Source of the DNA: Planctomycetaceae bacterium
Lineage (GTDB): Bacteria; Planctomycetota; Planctomycetia; Planctomycetales; Planctomycetaceae
Direction: 5' to 3'
Length of the DNA: 48,108 bases
Assembly: GCA_002724315.1 (NCBI GenBank)
Contig: PBOJ01000031.1
Span: 1-48,108 of the forward strand
The first letter of the stretch is position 1, and each line of letters opens with the position of its first letter. The notes beneath the pieces are model-generated. The model was not told the origin of the DNA, searched no databases, and saw nothing but the letters and a program-made list of their open reading frames with translations. Below, piece by piece: positions 18,118 through 26,273 of the stretch. The translations under genes and the position numbers were made by a program.

Positions 18118-19617
18118 CTATTTCGTCGCGGCAACCGCCGGCGTCACCTTGACCGGAACGAACGTCTTGACCTGTTTTCCGGTCTTGACGTCATAGAGTC
18201 GGATCTTGCCGTCGAATCCGCCCAAGGCAATCTGCTGGCCATCCGGCCTGTAGGCCACGGCGAAAACCGGCGAATCGATGCCGGACAGTTCGTGCAACAG
18301 CCTCGACTTGGCCGACCGGGCGGCAATCTGTTTGCGGACATCACCCAGGCCGCCCTTGTTGTTGATGTTCGGGGTGTCGTAGTCACCAACAGAGTAGACT
18401 CGAGCCGCCCCGCTGATGCCCGTGCTCGAAACGGCCACAAACTGCTTGCCGTCGGGACTGAACTGCAGATCAAAAATGCGTCCGGGCATCGGCTTGAAAC
18501 TGCGGATGTGATTGAAATCGTCACCGATGACCCGCTTGCGTGTGCGGAAGATCTTGTACAGCTTGGGGGTGCCGTCGGAACCTCCCGTCAGCACCTGCTC
18601 CTGTCCGGGACGAAGTTGAACGGCCATCAGTCCGCCCTTCAGTGCCCCGGGGGTGATGCTGGTCACATTGTCGACGAACTGTCCGCTTTCCACGATCGAG
18701 AGCTTCATCGCGCGGTCACGGCTGACCGAGACCACGTGCGTGCCTTTGACCGAGAACGTGGCCGCAAACGACCAGTCGGAGTGGGCATCCATTCGCATCA
18801 CCTGTTTGCCATCGGCAACATTGAGCACCCGCACGCCGTTGTCGGCTCCTCCGAAAGCAAACTTCTTGCTATCTGCCGAGAAGCTGGCACCGAAGAGCGT
18901 GTCATAGCTGACGGTGATCGAGCGAACCAGTTTCCTGGTGGCCGCATCCCAGAACTGCACTTCGCCGAACAACGCCGGCGTTCCTCCGGTGGCAGCGATC
19001 AGCTTGCCGTCCGGCGAGACCGCCACGGATTCGATCCGCTGCGAGCGGCCGACCATCCGCCCGACCGGAGCGCTGCCGTCGGCGGCGTACAGCAGGATTT
19101 CACGGTAACCGCTGATCACCAGCGTCTTGCTGTCAGGCGTGTAGGCCAACGCGGTGATGACTGGCGGCAGCGAGTACTTGGGGGGATTCTCGGCGCTGAT
19201 GTTGTCTTTGACAGCCGGCGGAGTGTCGTCCTTGCCCCCTTGGGCAATCCACCTGGAAATCACGTCGATCTGTCGCGGGTCAAGCGGATCGGCTCCCAGG
19301 GGCATCGCCGGATCATCACCGGAGATGTAATCCAGGATCAGGCTCTCGGTCGGATTGCCTGGTGCGAACGTTGCGCCGTTCTCGCCGCCCTTCTTGAAAT
19401 CGGCATAACTGGTCAGCAACAACTTTCCGCTCTTCTTGGCGGGGAAGTGGCATCCCGAACAGTGCCGCTGGAGAATCGGCCGCACCTGACGGTAAAAACT
19501 GACCGGCTTCGTTTTGCCTTCGGCCGTCTTGTCAGCGTCGTCCTGTGCCCAACCGTTCAGCGGCCAGAGCACAGCCGCGGCCAGCAACACGGCGGCTTTC
19601 CACGTAACAGGTCGCAT
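18118..19617 (-). CDS. Exported cytochrome c-like/WD40 repeat protein
   Basis: A 499-residue protein with a signal peptide (WKAAVLLAAAVLWPLNGWAQ) and an N-terminal planctomycete-type cytochrome c domain. This domain has one CxxCH (HCSGCHFPAKKSGKL) and the downstream PLGADPLDP methionine-ligand region, and spans about residues 35-125. A seven-bladed WD40-like propeller follows, with blades visible as AYTPDSKTLVISG, AVSPDGKLIAATGG, FSADSKKFAFGG, LQFSPDGKQFVAVS and AYRPDGQQIALGG. The protein probably acts outside the cytoplasmic membrane as a haem-linked binding partner of the DUF1549/1553 protein encoded next. ATG 19617 with GAGG 10 nt upstream is chosen over the longer open frame from 19674. 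Confidence 0.88.
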   Translation of the reverse strand: MRPVTWKAAVLLAAAVLWPLNGWAQDDADKTAEGKTKPVSFYRQVRPILQRHCSGCHFPAKKSGKLLLTSYADFKKGGENGATFAPGNPTESLILDYISGDDPAMPLGADPLDPRQIDVISRWIAQGGKDDTPPAVKDNISAENPPKYSLPPVITALAYTPDSKTLVISGYREILLYAADGSAPVGRMVGRSQRIESVAVSPDGKLIAATGGTPALFGEVQFWDAATRKLVRSITVSYDTLFGASFSADSKKFAFGGADNGVRVLNVADGKQVMRMDAHSDWSFAATFSVKGTHVVSVSRDRAMKLSIVESGQFVDNVTSITPGALKGGLMAVQLRPGQEQVLTGGSDGTPKLYKIFRTRKRVIGDDFNHIRSFKPMPGRIFDLQFSPDGKQFVAVSSTGISGAARVYSVGDYDTPNINNKGGLGDVRKQIAARSAKSRLLHELSGIDSPVFAVAYRPDGQQIALGGFDGKIRLYDVKTGKQVKTFVPVKVTPAVAATK

Positions 19618-19773
19618 CGGCGCACACCTCGAGTCCAAAATTCGCCGCCCGAATGCCGTCACCCGGACGAACAATCCAGTCTAGTCGCGCACCGGTCGCC
19701 TCGCCACCCCGGTCTTCTGACTGAGAAAACAGGCCTTTCCACCCCGGGAAAACGGGGATCACCGTCTCGGAAT

Positions 19774-20736
19774 TCAACCGTCGGCAGGCCGTTTCCGCTC
19801 CCATCCCGGTGCCGTTTCCGGCGGCACCTCCGGCGGTTCAACCAGTTTCCCATACATCTCGGGTCGTCTTGCTCGCAGGTACCGCTGGCCGCTTGATACG
19901 CCGATCTTCTCGTCGGTACACAGGCCCACACAGATGTCGTCTCCCAGCCGTCGACACTCGGCAATCACCTCGCCAAATGGATCAAGCACCATCGCGTTGC
20001 CATTTCGAACCTCGCCGCCATCCATCCCGATCGGGTTGGTGAAGACCGCGTAGACGCCATTCTCGTAAGCCCGGGCCGGCAGCCATCTCATCAACCATCC
20101 CCGCCCCTTGGGGCCGTCGAGTTCCTGACGCAGGCTGACCGGATCGTTGTCCCGATTGGCCCACAGTTCAGGATCGACCAGCCCCCGGCCGGGCATCACC
20201 GACGGCAGGCAACCGGTCACGTGCGGCATGAAAATGATCTCGGCCCCCATCAGTGCCGTGATCCGAACGTTCTCGACCAAGTTGTTGTCGTAGCAGATCA
20301 GGATCCCGACCCGGCAACCCAGCAGGTCAAAAACACAGTACTCGCTGCCACTGGAGAGGTGAGGGTTGAGGAACGCGTGGATCTTTCGAAACCGGGCAGC
20401 GAGCCCGTCGGGGGTCATGCAGACGTAGGTGTTGTAGATGCTGTCGCCATCGCGTTCGACCAGCCCGGCCAACACCGGCACACCATGTCGGGCCGAGATG
20501 TCTGCCAGGGTTCGGCAACTGGGTCCGTCGGGAACCGGCTCGGCCACCTCCAGCAACTCGTCTCGCGTCGCCGCCTGCAGAAAACTGTAGGCGGTGATGG
20601 CTCCCTCGTGGAAACTGACCACCTCGGCACCGGCTGCAACCGCGAGACCGGCCAAGTGATCAATTCGATCCAGGTTGAAGGCCTTGTCGCCGTCGCGGTG
20701 TTCGAATTGCGCAGCGGCAATCCGGATGTCACGCAT
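19774..20736 (-). CDS. Carbon-nitrogen hydrolase (nitrilase superfamily)
   Basis: A 320-residue amidohydrolase with the complete Glu-Lys-Cys triad of the superfamily: Glu in VSFHEGAITAYSF, Lys in FRKIHAFLN and Cys in GILICYDNNLVEN. The alpha-beta-beta-alpha core and the C-terminal NGNAMVLDPFGEVIAE strand are present. The branch (N-carbamoyl amidase, omega-amidase, aliphatic amidase or other) is not clear, and the substrate is unknown. ATG 20736 is preceded by GGAG at a 9-nt spacing. The ferredoxin gene ends 15 bp upstream, so the two are probably one transcript. A 156-bp gap separates it from the next gene downstream. Confidence 0.88.
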   Translation of the reverse strand: MRDIRIAAAQFEHRDGDKAFNLDRIDHLAGLAVAAGAEVVSFHEGAITAYSFLQAATRDELLEVAEPVPDGPSCRTLADISARHGVPVLAGLVERDGDSIYNTYVCMTPDGLAARFRKIHAFLNPHLSSGSEYCVFDLLGCRVGILICYDNNLVENVRITALMGAEIIFMPHVTGCLPSVMPGRGLVDPELWANRDNDPVSLRQELDGPKGRGWLMRWLPARAYENGVYAVFTNPIGMDGGEVRNGNAMVLDPFGEVIAECRRLGDDICVGLCTDEKIGVSSGQRYLRARRPEMYGKLVEPPEVPPETAPGWERKRPADG

Positions 20737-20751
20737 GGCCGCCCACTCCGG

Positions 20752-21126
20752 CTAGCTCCAGAAATTCTCGCCGTGCCAGTTGAACTCAGGCTGCGTCTCA
20801 ACCTCGATCTCACCGTCCCCGTGCACCTTGGTCTGACAACTCAACCGGAGCGTGTTGGGGTCGCCGGAATCCAGCCGAGCGAAGAAGCTCAACGGGTTCA
20901 GGAACATGTTGAGCTTCTCCCACAACGACGGCTTGGCGCAGTGAGCGTTGTCTTCCTTCTTGATCCTCACGCGACAACTTGTGCACATGCCCAGCCCCGG
21001 ACAGTGCAGCACGCGGTGCATCCACGGGTAGACCTCGATGCCCTCCTGCAAAGCCACGTTGCGGATCTTCTGGCCCGACTCGACTTCGACGGACTTCTTT
21101 TCCCGTGTGAACTTGATCGTCGGCAT
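20752..21126 (-). CDS. [2Fe-2S] ferredoxin, adrenodoxin-like
   Basis: A 124-residue electron carrier. The cluster ligands are CPGLGMCTSC (CX5CX2C) and LSCQT further on, the adrenodoxin/plant-type arrangement. The spacing before the fourth cysteine is about 46 residues, longer than usual because of an insert with WEKLNMFLNPLSFFARL, which looks like an amphipathic helix. The fold starts at MPTIKFTREKKSVEVESGQ, so ATG 21126 is preferred over the longer open frame to 21369. The partner reductase or oxygenase is not encoded nearby. It is the first gene of a minus-strand group with the nitrilase gene and is divergent from pepA. Confidence 0.87.
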   Translation of the reverse strand: MPTIKFTREKKSVEVESGQKIRNVALQEGIEVYPWMHRVLHCPGLGMCTSCRVRIKKEDNAHCAKPSLWEKLNMFLNPLSFFARLDSGDPNTLRLSCQTKVHGDGEIEVETQPEFNWHGENFWS

Positions 21127-21296
21127 CGTGGAGTCTCGAGTGCACGTCTGGAGAAACAGCGTGCCCATGATGATATGAGTCACGGTGACGCATTTCCAGC
21201 GGGGAAGCCGGGTTGCAGTTCGGGACGGCTTGCGGCTTCCTATCGCTTCCAGTCCAATTGCGGCGGTAAATCCTTCGACCCCAAGAAGACCTCGAA

Positions 21297-22784
21297 ATGG
21301 ACATCTCCTCGACAAGCGGCCCGCTGACAACAATCGAAGCCGACTGGCTGATCGTCGGTTACACCGCAACCGATTCCTCCGGCGAACTCGACGCTCCTTT
21401 GTCCGATCTCGACGAGGCCCTCGGTGGTGCCGTCTCCCGGTTGGTTGCCGCTGGCGACCTCACCGGCAAGCTCTCCGAATCACACCTCCTGGCGGACGTG
21501 CCGGGGCTCGCCGCCGGGCGGTTGTTGCTGGTCGGTCTGGGCGCGCCTGGGAAACTCACGTCGCGAAAACTCGAAAAAGCCCTCGTCTCGGCTACCCGCC
21601 GCGCCTCGAAGTCAGCGGAGGTCAGCGCGGCCATCGCACTGCCACAGCTCAACAGCGAAACGATCAGTGACACCGAGGCAATGAGCCTGGCAGCCGTTGC
21701 CCTGCAGGTCGGCTGCGTCGGACAGGGGTTGTACCGGGCCAAACCGGGCCGGCACGCATTTTCGGCAGCCACGGTGGTCAGCGATGTCGAGGGTTCTGCC
21801 GAGGCGGTGGCTCGTGGCAGCGTGCTGGGGCAGGCGATGAATCTGACCCGTGAACTGGTCAACCGGGGGGCGATGGAGGTCTACCCCGAAACGTTTGCCG
21901 ACCGGGCGACGGCGGCGGCAACCGAATGCGGACTCGAATGCGAAGTGCTCGACGAAAACCGTCTGCGGGACGAGCGAATGGGTTCACTGATGGCTGTGGC
22001 CCAGGGCAGCGTGAGACCACCACGGGTGGTGGTGCTCAGGCACAACGGCGGCGGCGAGGGGGCCCCGGCCCTGGCAATCGTCGGCAAGGGCGTGACCTTC
22101 GACTCGGGAGGGCTGTCCCTGAAGAGCAACGAGGGCATGAAGTCGATGAAATGCGACATGGCCGGCGCAGCCACCATGCTGGGCGCAATGACGGCCATCG
22201 CAAAACTCGGTCTGCCGGTCAACGTGATCGGGCTGGCAGGACTGGTCGAGAACATGCCCGACGGCAACTCATTCAAGCTCGGCGACGTGCTGACCGCCAG
22301 AAACGGAAAAACGATCGAGGTGCTCAACACCGACGCCGAGGGACGGTTGGTCCTGGCAGACGTCCTGGCCTACGCGGTCGACCTGGGAGCCGAACGCCTG
22401 ATCGATCTGGCCACCCTGACGGGAGCCTGCGTGGTGGCACTTGGTGAGGAAGTGACCGGGACATTCTCCAACTGTGACGATTGGAGCCAGGCGGTGGGAT
22501 CGGCCGCCAAACAAGCGGGGGAACTCGCCTGGCCGATGCCGATGGACGACCTGTTCGGTGACTTGCTCAAGAGCGACGTGGCCGACATCAAGAACGTCGG
22601 GCCCCGCTGGGGCGGCGCCATCACCGCGGCAAAATTCCTCGAGAATTTCGTCGACTCGACACCCTGGGTCCACATGGACATCGCCGGCCCGAGCTTCGCC
22701 TCGAGCAACAAGCCTCACCGCGAGGGTGGTGCGACCGGGTGTATGGTCCGCACGCTGGTGGCCGCCGCCGAGGGATTGGCCTGA
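21297..22784 (+). CDS. pepA: Leucyl aminopeptidase (M17 family)
   Basis: A cytoplasmic dizinc (or dimanganese) exopeptidase that removes N-terminal residues. The 495-residue protein has the non-catalytic N-terminal domain (1-170) and an M17 catalytic domain with IVGKGVTFDSGGLSLK, MKCDMAGAATMLGA and the signature NTDAEGRLVLADVLAYA, which supply the metal ligands and the catalytic Lys and Arg. ENMPDGNSFKLGDV is also typical. ATG 21297 begins the N-terminal domain directly. E. coli PepA also binds DNA, but nothing here shows that role. It converges with the DapA-like gene with only 4 bp between stops. Confidence 0.95.
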   Translation: MDISSTSGPLTTIEADWLIVGYTATDSSGELDAPLSDLDEALGGAVSRLVAAGDLTGKLSESHLLADVPGLAAGRLLLVGLGAPGKLTSRKLEKALVSATRRASKSAEVSAAIALPQLNSETISDTEAMSLAAVALQVGCVGQGLYRAKPGRHAFSAATVVSDVEGSAEAVARGSVLGQAMNLTRELVNRGAMEVYPETFADRATAAATECGLECEVLDENRLRDERMGSLMAVAQGSVRPPRVVVLRHNGGGEGAPALAIVGKGVTFDSGGLSLKSNEGMKSMKCDMAGAATMLGAMTAIAKLGLPVNVIGLAGLVENMPDGNSFKLGDVLTARNGKTIEVLNTDAEGRLVLADVLAYAVDLGAERLIDLATLTGACVVALGEEVTGTFSNCDDWSQAVGSAAKQAGELAWPMPMDDLFGDLLKSDVADIKNVGPRWGGAITAAKFLENFVDSTPWVHMDIAGPSFASSNKPHREGGATGCMVRTLVAAAEGLA

Positions 22785-22788
22785 CGGC

Positions 22789-23709
22789 TCATCCCACGAC
22801 CGCCATCAACCTGTCGTATCGCCGGTCGACCTCGGCACGGGTTTCCGCATCAAGCACGAACCCGACCGGTCCGCGGATCACCTCGTTGCAGAAGACTCCC
22901 TTGCGAACCAGGATGTGCTTCTCGACGGCGATGAACGAATCGAGGCTTTCCTGCAGCATGACCAGCGCGGTGAGCGGTTCCGAGATGTCCGTGGCACGAT
23001 CCCAGTCACCGCCCTCCAGGGCGTTCCACAGGGCCACCAGCGGTTCGACCAGGTCGGCCCCGGGCATCGTGCCAACCACTCCCCTGCGATAGCTGTCCAA
23101 CAGCGCGATTCCTCCGCTGCCCTCGAAAACGCGGGCTCGCGCGTCGGTCGCCTCACGCAACGCCGTCAACCGCGGGCCGATCGGGTTGGCTTCGGGCTTG
23201 AACAGCACCCGGTCCGGACCCCATTGGTTCATCAACCCCGCCTGCAGTTCAATCGACATCGGCCGACCGACGTAGCCGCTGGCGTCCTGCACGATCACCG
23301 GCAGCGAGATCGACTGCAGGATCCGTTCGTAGTAGTTCCGCAACTGGTCCTCGTCGACACCAATCGAAACCGGGGGGATGGCCATCACCGCCGATGCCCC
23401 GGCCGACTCGGCCTGCTCGGCCAGCCCACAGGCTCCCCGCGTGCTCTCGGCGCCCACGCTGACAACCACCGGCCCACGTCCGGCCGCCGCCTGACAGGTG
23501 AAACCAGCCACCTCGTGGCGTTCGGCCTCGGTGAGTCTCAACACCTCGGTCACCATCGCCATCACCAGCCCGTCGGCGCCGGCAGCAAAGACGTGGTCGA
23601 TCTCGAGTCCCAGAGTGTCGAAATCGATCGACTCGTCCACGTGGTAGGGCAGCTGGAAGACGATCTGCACACCGCCGAGTGCATCGCTGGCCGAAGACTC
23701 GGTGCTCAT
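22789..23709 (-). CDS. DapA/N-acetylneuraminate lyase-family aldolase, substituted active site
   Basis: A 306-residue (beta/alpha)8 class I aldolase-like protein. The Schiff-base lysine is in VLFKPEANPIG, at the usual place. Two other landmarks of true dihydrodipicolinate synthase are replaced: the GTTGES loop reads AMVTEV, and the PPYYN strand with the catalytic tyrosine reads PPVSIG. It is therefore unlikely to be a diaminopimelate enzyme and probably acts on another 2-oxo acid or has lost activity. It follows an ABC ATPase gene by 18 bp on the same strand, an unusual pairing. The substrate is unknown. Confidence 0.8.
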   Translation of the reverse strand: MSTESSASDALGGVQIVFQLPYHVDESIDFDTLGLEIDHVFAAGADGLVMAMVTEVLRLTEAERHEVAGFTCQAAAGRGPVVVSVGAESTRGACGLAEQAESAGASAVMAIPPVSIGVDEDQLRNYYERILQSISLPVIVQDASGYVGRPMSIELQAGLMNQWGPDRVLFKPEANPIGPRLTALREATDARARVFEGSGGIALLDSYRRGVVGTMPGADLVEPLVALWNALEGGDWDRATDISEPLTALVMLQESLDSFIAVEKHILVRKGVFCNEVIRGPVGFVLDAETRAEVDRRYDRLMAVVG

Positions 23710-23727
23710 GGCCCGCCGTCCCTCGTC

Positions 23728-24561
23728 CTAGCTGTCCCAGTCATTGCCCGAGCCGTCGTCGCCGTCCGCGCCATCAACCGAGTAGACATCGCCACCGTCG
23801 GAAACCGAACTGGTCGGAGGCGAGGAGATTCCGGCGCCCGGCAAGGACCCGGGCATCACCGTCTGACTGGTGGCAACACCGTCAAAGACCTTCTGACCAT
23901 CGGAAAGGTGCAACTGCCGCTTGGCCAGGCCGGCCACCGACGTCTCGTGCGTGACCATCAGGATCGTCCGGCCTTCATTGTTCAGGTCGATCAGGACCTG
24001 CATGATTTCCGCTTCGGTCTCGGTATCGAGATTACCGGTCGGCTCATCAGCCAGGATGATCTGTGGATCGTTGACCAACGCCCGGGCAATCGCCACCCGC
24101 TGCTGCTGGCCACCGGACAACTGCGTGGGCCGGTGGTCGAGCCGGTCGGACAACCCGACACGTTCGGCCAGTTCGGTACACCAGTTCATCTCCGAAACGC
24201 CCACGCCCTTTCCGTTCCGCTGGTACTGCAGCGGTACGGCGATGTTCTCCAGCACAGTGAACTGCGGGATCAGGTTGTAGGACTGGAAGATGAACCCGAT
24301 CATCTCGTTGCGGATGGCCGAGAGATCGTCATCGGAGAGAACCGAGGTGTCAGCTCCACCGAGGATGTATTGACCGTGAGTCGGACGGTCGAGAGCACCG
24401 AGGATGTTCAACAGGGTACTCTTGCCACTTCCCGATGCCCCCATGATCGCAACGAAGTCACCCTTGGGGAACTCGGCACTCACGCCTCGCAACGCCTTCA
24501 CGATGACTGCGCCGAGGTCGTAGTACTTGTGGAGATCACGGATCTCAGCTGCCAACTCCAT
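23728..24561 (-). CDS. ABC transporter ATP-binding protein (MacB/LolD type) with acidic tail
   Basis: A 277-residue ATPase of the LolD/MacB/FtsE group. Walker A is GASGSGKST (41-49), the Q-loop is FIFQSYNLIPQ, the signature is LSGGQQQR, Walker B is [12 protein letters not shown] and the H-loop is MVTHE. After residue 228 comes an extra tail of about 45 residues that is Ser/Gly/Asp-rich and ends GDDGSGNDWDS, not part of the fold. The ATG at 24561 is chosen because AAGGGAAG lies just upstream and the family begins at this point. No permease is encoded on this strand; the nearest FtsX-like permease (26274, +) has its own ATPase. The next gene downstream is DapA-like. Confidence 0.88.
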   Translation of the reverse strand: MELAAEIRDLHKYYDLGAVIVKALRGVSAEFPKGDFVAIMGASGSGKSTLLNILGALDRPTHGQYILGGADTSVLSDDDLSAIRNEMIGFIFQSYNLIPQFTVLENIAVPLQYQRNGKGVGVSEMNWCTELAERVGLSDRLDHRPTQLSGGQQQRVAIARALVNDPQIILADEPTGNLDTETEAEIMQVLIDLNNEGRTILMVTHETSVAGLAKRQLHLSDGQKVFDGVATSQTVMPGSLPGAGISSPPTSSVSDGGDVYSVDGADGDDGSGNDWDS

Positions 24562-24953
24562 CTTGATCTTCCCTTCTGCTGGCGTCCCCCTGCGACCAGC
24601 TCTACTCGAGCCTTCTATCTTAGTCGGCATGTCGGGGTGAATAGAACAGTGTGAGCCACTCAGCGGGTGGACTTCGGACGGTTTGTGCCCCAGCCAGCAC
24701 GCTCGTTGCCCGAAGAAATCAGTCGATCCGGACATCCATCGACGAGGTTTTTTCCACCAGGCGAGGACTTTTCCCGTGCACCGGACACCGGACCGAGCAT
24801 CCTCCGGACCTGGGGAACGGGACCCGAAGCTCGCAGAACGTTCCGGGAACACTGGTCCAGCCGCAACAACGGCGGGCCTGGCCCACCCGGTTCTTGTTGC
24901 AGGCGATGGCCGGGCATTTTAGTCTGTGGGTTGATTCACCCGGAGGATTTTTC
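24562..24953. other. 392-bp divergent intergenic region
   Basis: It separates the ABC ATPase gene (-) and the first gene of the long plus-strand run (+). Reading it on both strands I see no gene, tRNA or clear hairpin terminator. A weak promoter-like pair (TTGTTG at 24894-24899 and TTTTAG at 24917-24922, 17-bp spacing) lies upstream of the plus-strand gene but is too poor to call. Any promoters of the long run would most likely be here. Confidence 0.5.
24942..24946 (+). promoter_or_regulatory. Shine-Dalgarno that fixes the start at 24954
   Basis: GGAGG lies 7 nt before ATG 24954. The open frame continues upstream to 24651, but the composition there is not protein-like, so this site settles the start. 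Confidence 0.7.
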
Positions 24954-26183
24954 ATGCGTCGCAATCACGGTGGCACTGTCGACCGGTTATTGAAGACCGC
25001 CGTCGCATTGGTCCTGGTGGCCGTTGTGGCCGAAGCCTGTTCGGTCCCGGTGTTCCGCTATGCCCTGGAACGCTGGCAGGCCGACCCGTACGAGGTGTTC
25101 GTGTTTCACCGTGGACCGTTGACCGCTCCACAACAGGGCCAGGTCGACCGGCTGACCCGAGAGGGAGAAGCCGGCAAGACATTTGCCAACGTGCGTGTCA
25201 CCACCTGCGACCTCGACAACGAGCCCGACCCCGATCTGCTGCAACTCTGGAAGGCCCAGCAGACCGAAACGACCCCGTGGATGGTCGTGCATTACCCGGT
25301 CGCCTCTCGAAATCCCACCCCGGTCTGGAAGGGCCCGCTGGAAGACTCCAACATCACCTCGCTACTGGGGTCGCCGCTGAGAAAGACGATCGCCGACCGC
25401 CTGGTCAAGGGCCACACGGCGGTTTGGGTGCTGCTGGAAAGCGGGGACAAGGCCGCCGACGACAAGGCCGCCGCCACGCTCACCACACGATTGGCTCACC
25501 TCGAGACGAACCTCAAGCTGCCGGAGATCTCCGAGGAGGACATTGCCCAGGGACTGGTGCTGATCGATCCCGAGGATCTCAAGGTCAAATTCTCGCTGGT
25601 CCGGCTCTCCAGGAAGACCGTCCCCGAGGCGATGTTCGTCGAGATGCTGCTCTCCAGCGAAGAGGATCTCCGCCAGGACAAGCCCCTGCCGATGGCCTTC
25701 CCGATCTTCGGACGGGGTCGCGCCCTGTACGCATTGATCGGCAAGGGGATCAACAACGACACGATCGATGCAGCCGGCACCGATCTGACCGGCCCCTGCA
25801 CGTGCACGGTCAAGGAACAGAACCCCGGGATCGACATGTTGATGCCGGTGGCCTGGGACGAACTGGTCGAGCGGCTGCCCGAGGCGGACAAGCCGTTGCC
25901 TCCGCTGGTCGGCCTGACCGGTTTCGGAGAGGAGCCCGCAACCAACCAACAGGGTTCGGCCACCGACAAGAACGACGAGCCCGCCGAGACATCGTCCCAG
26001 CCGGCCACTCCGACCGACGATCCGCCGGCCGCATCCGCGGTTCCGGCTGTCGAAGAAACAACCCCCGTCGCCGCCGGGACCACCACCTCGGTTTCTTCCA
26101 ACAACTTCCTCCTGTTGCCGATAATCCTGATCGCCGGCGTGGTCCTGTTCGGCACGTGGTTCGTGATCGGCCGCAAAGGTTGA
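24954..26183 (+). CDS. Membrane-anchored protein of unknown function, first gene of ABC cluster
   Basis: A 409-residue protein with an N-terminal signal or anchor (LLKTAVALVLVAVVAEA) followed by CSVPVFRYALERW. It ends in a Thr/Pro-rich linker (about 325-375) and a C-terminal transmembrane segment (NFLLLPIILIAGVVLFGTWF). The first 100 residues after the anchor (VFHRG, VTTCDLDNEPD, TPWMVVHYP with a Thr-Pro pair) resemble a thioredoxin-like fold without a CxxC. A second half contains FPIFGRGRALYALIGKGI and PCTCTVKEQNPG. It is followed 90 bp later by a MacB/FtsX-type permease and its ATPase and is probably an accessory component of that transporter. I do not know a functional name; the fold suggestion is weak. 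Confidence 0.75.
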   Translation: MRRNHGGTVDRLLKTAVALVLVAVVAEACSVPVFRYALERWQADPYEVFVFHRGPLTAPQQGQVDRLTREGEAGKTFANVRVTTCDLDNEPDPDLLQLWKAQQTETTPWMVVHYPVASRNPTPVWKGPLEDSNITSLLGSPLRKTIADRLVKGHTAVWVLLESGDKAADDKAAATLTTRLAHLETNLKLPEISEEDIAQGLVLIDPEDLKVKFSLVRLSRKTVPEAMFVEMLLSSEEDLRQDKPLPMAFPIFGRGRALYALIGKGINNDTIDAAGTDLTGPCTCTVKEQNPGIDMLMPVAWDELVERLPEADKPLPPLVGLTGFGEEPATNQQGSATDKNDEPAETSSQPATPTDDPPAASAVPAVEETTPVAAGTTTSVSSNNFLLLPIILIAGVVLFGTWFVIGRKG

Positions 26184-26273
26184 AGCTAAGCCGAAACCTC
26201 GCAACCGGTCCGATTGTGCTCACCCGTTTCCCAGGCTCTCCGGCCTGCGGACTCCTCCACCGGAACCTGCCCG

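Noticed and set aside
18292..19896. 534-codon plus-strand open frame opposite the WD40/cytochrome gene
   Set aside because: The minus-strand gene has a signal peptide, CxxCH and WD40 blades; the plus-strand translation has no family features.
22474..24654. Very long open frame (over 700 codons) on the plus strand across the end of pepA, the DapA-like and the ABC ATPase genes
   Set aside because: It is antisense to two genes with intact family motifs. The translation is Arg/His/Gln-rich with no recognisable domain, as expected for shadows in GC-rich DNA.
24894..24922. Promoter-like TTGTTG/TTTTAG pair upstream of the long plus-strand run
   Set aside because: Each box matches only half of the consensus, which is no better than chance in 390 bp.
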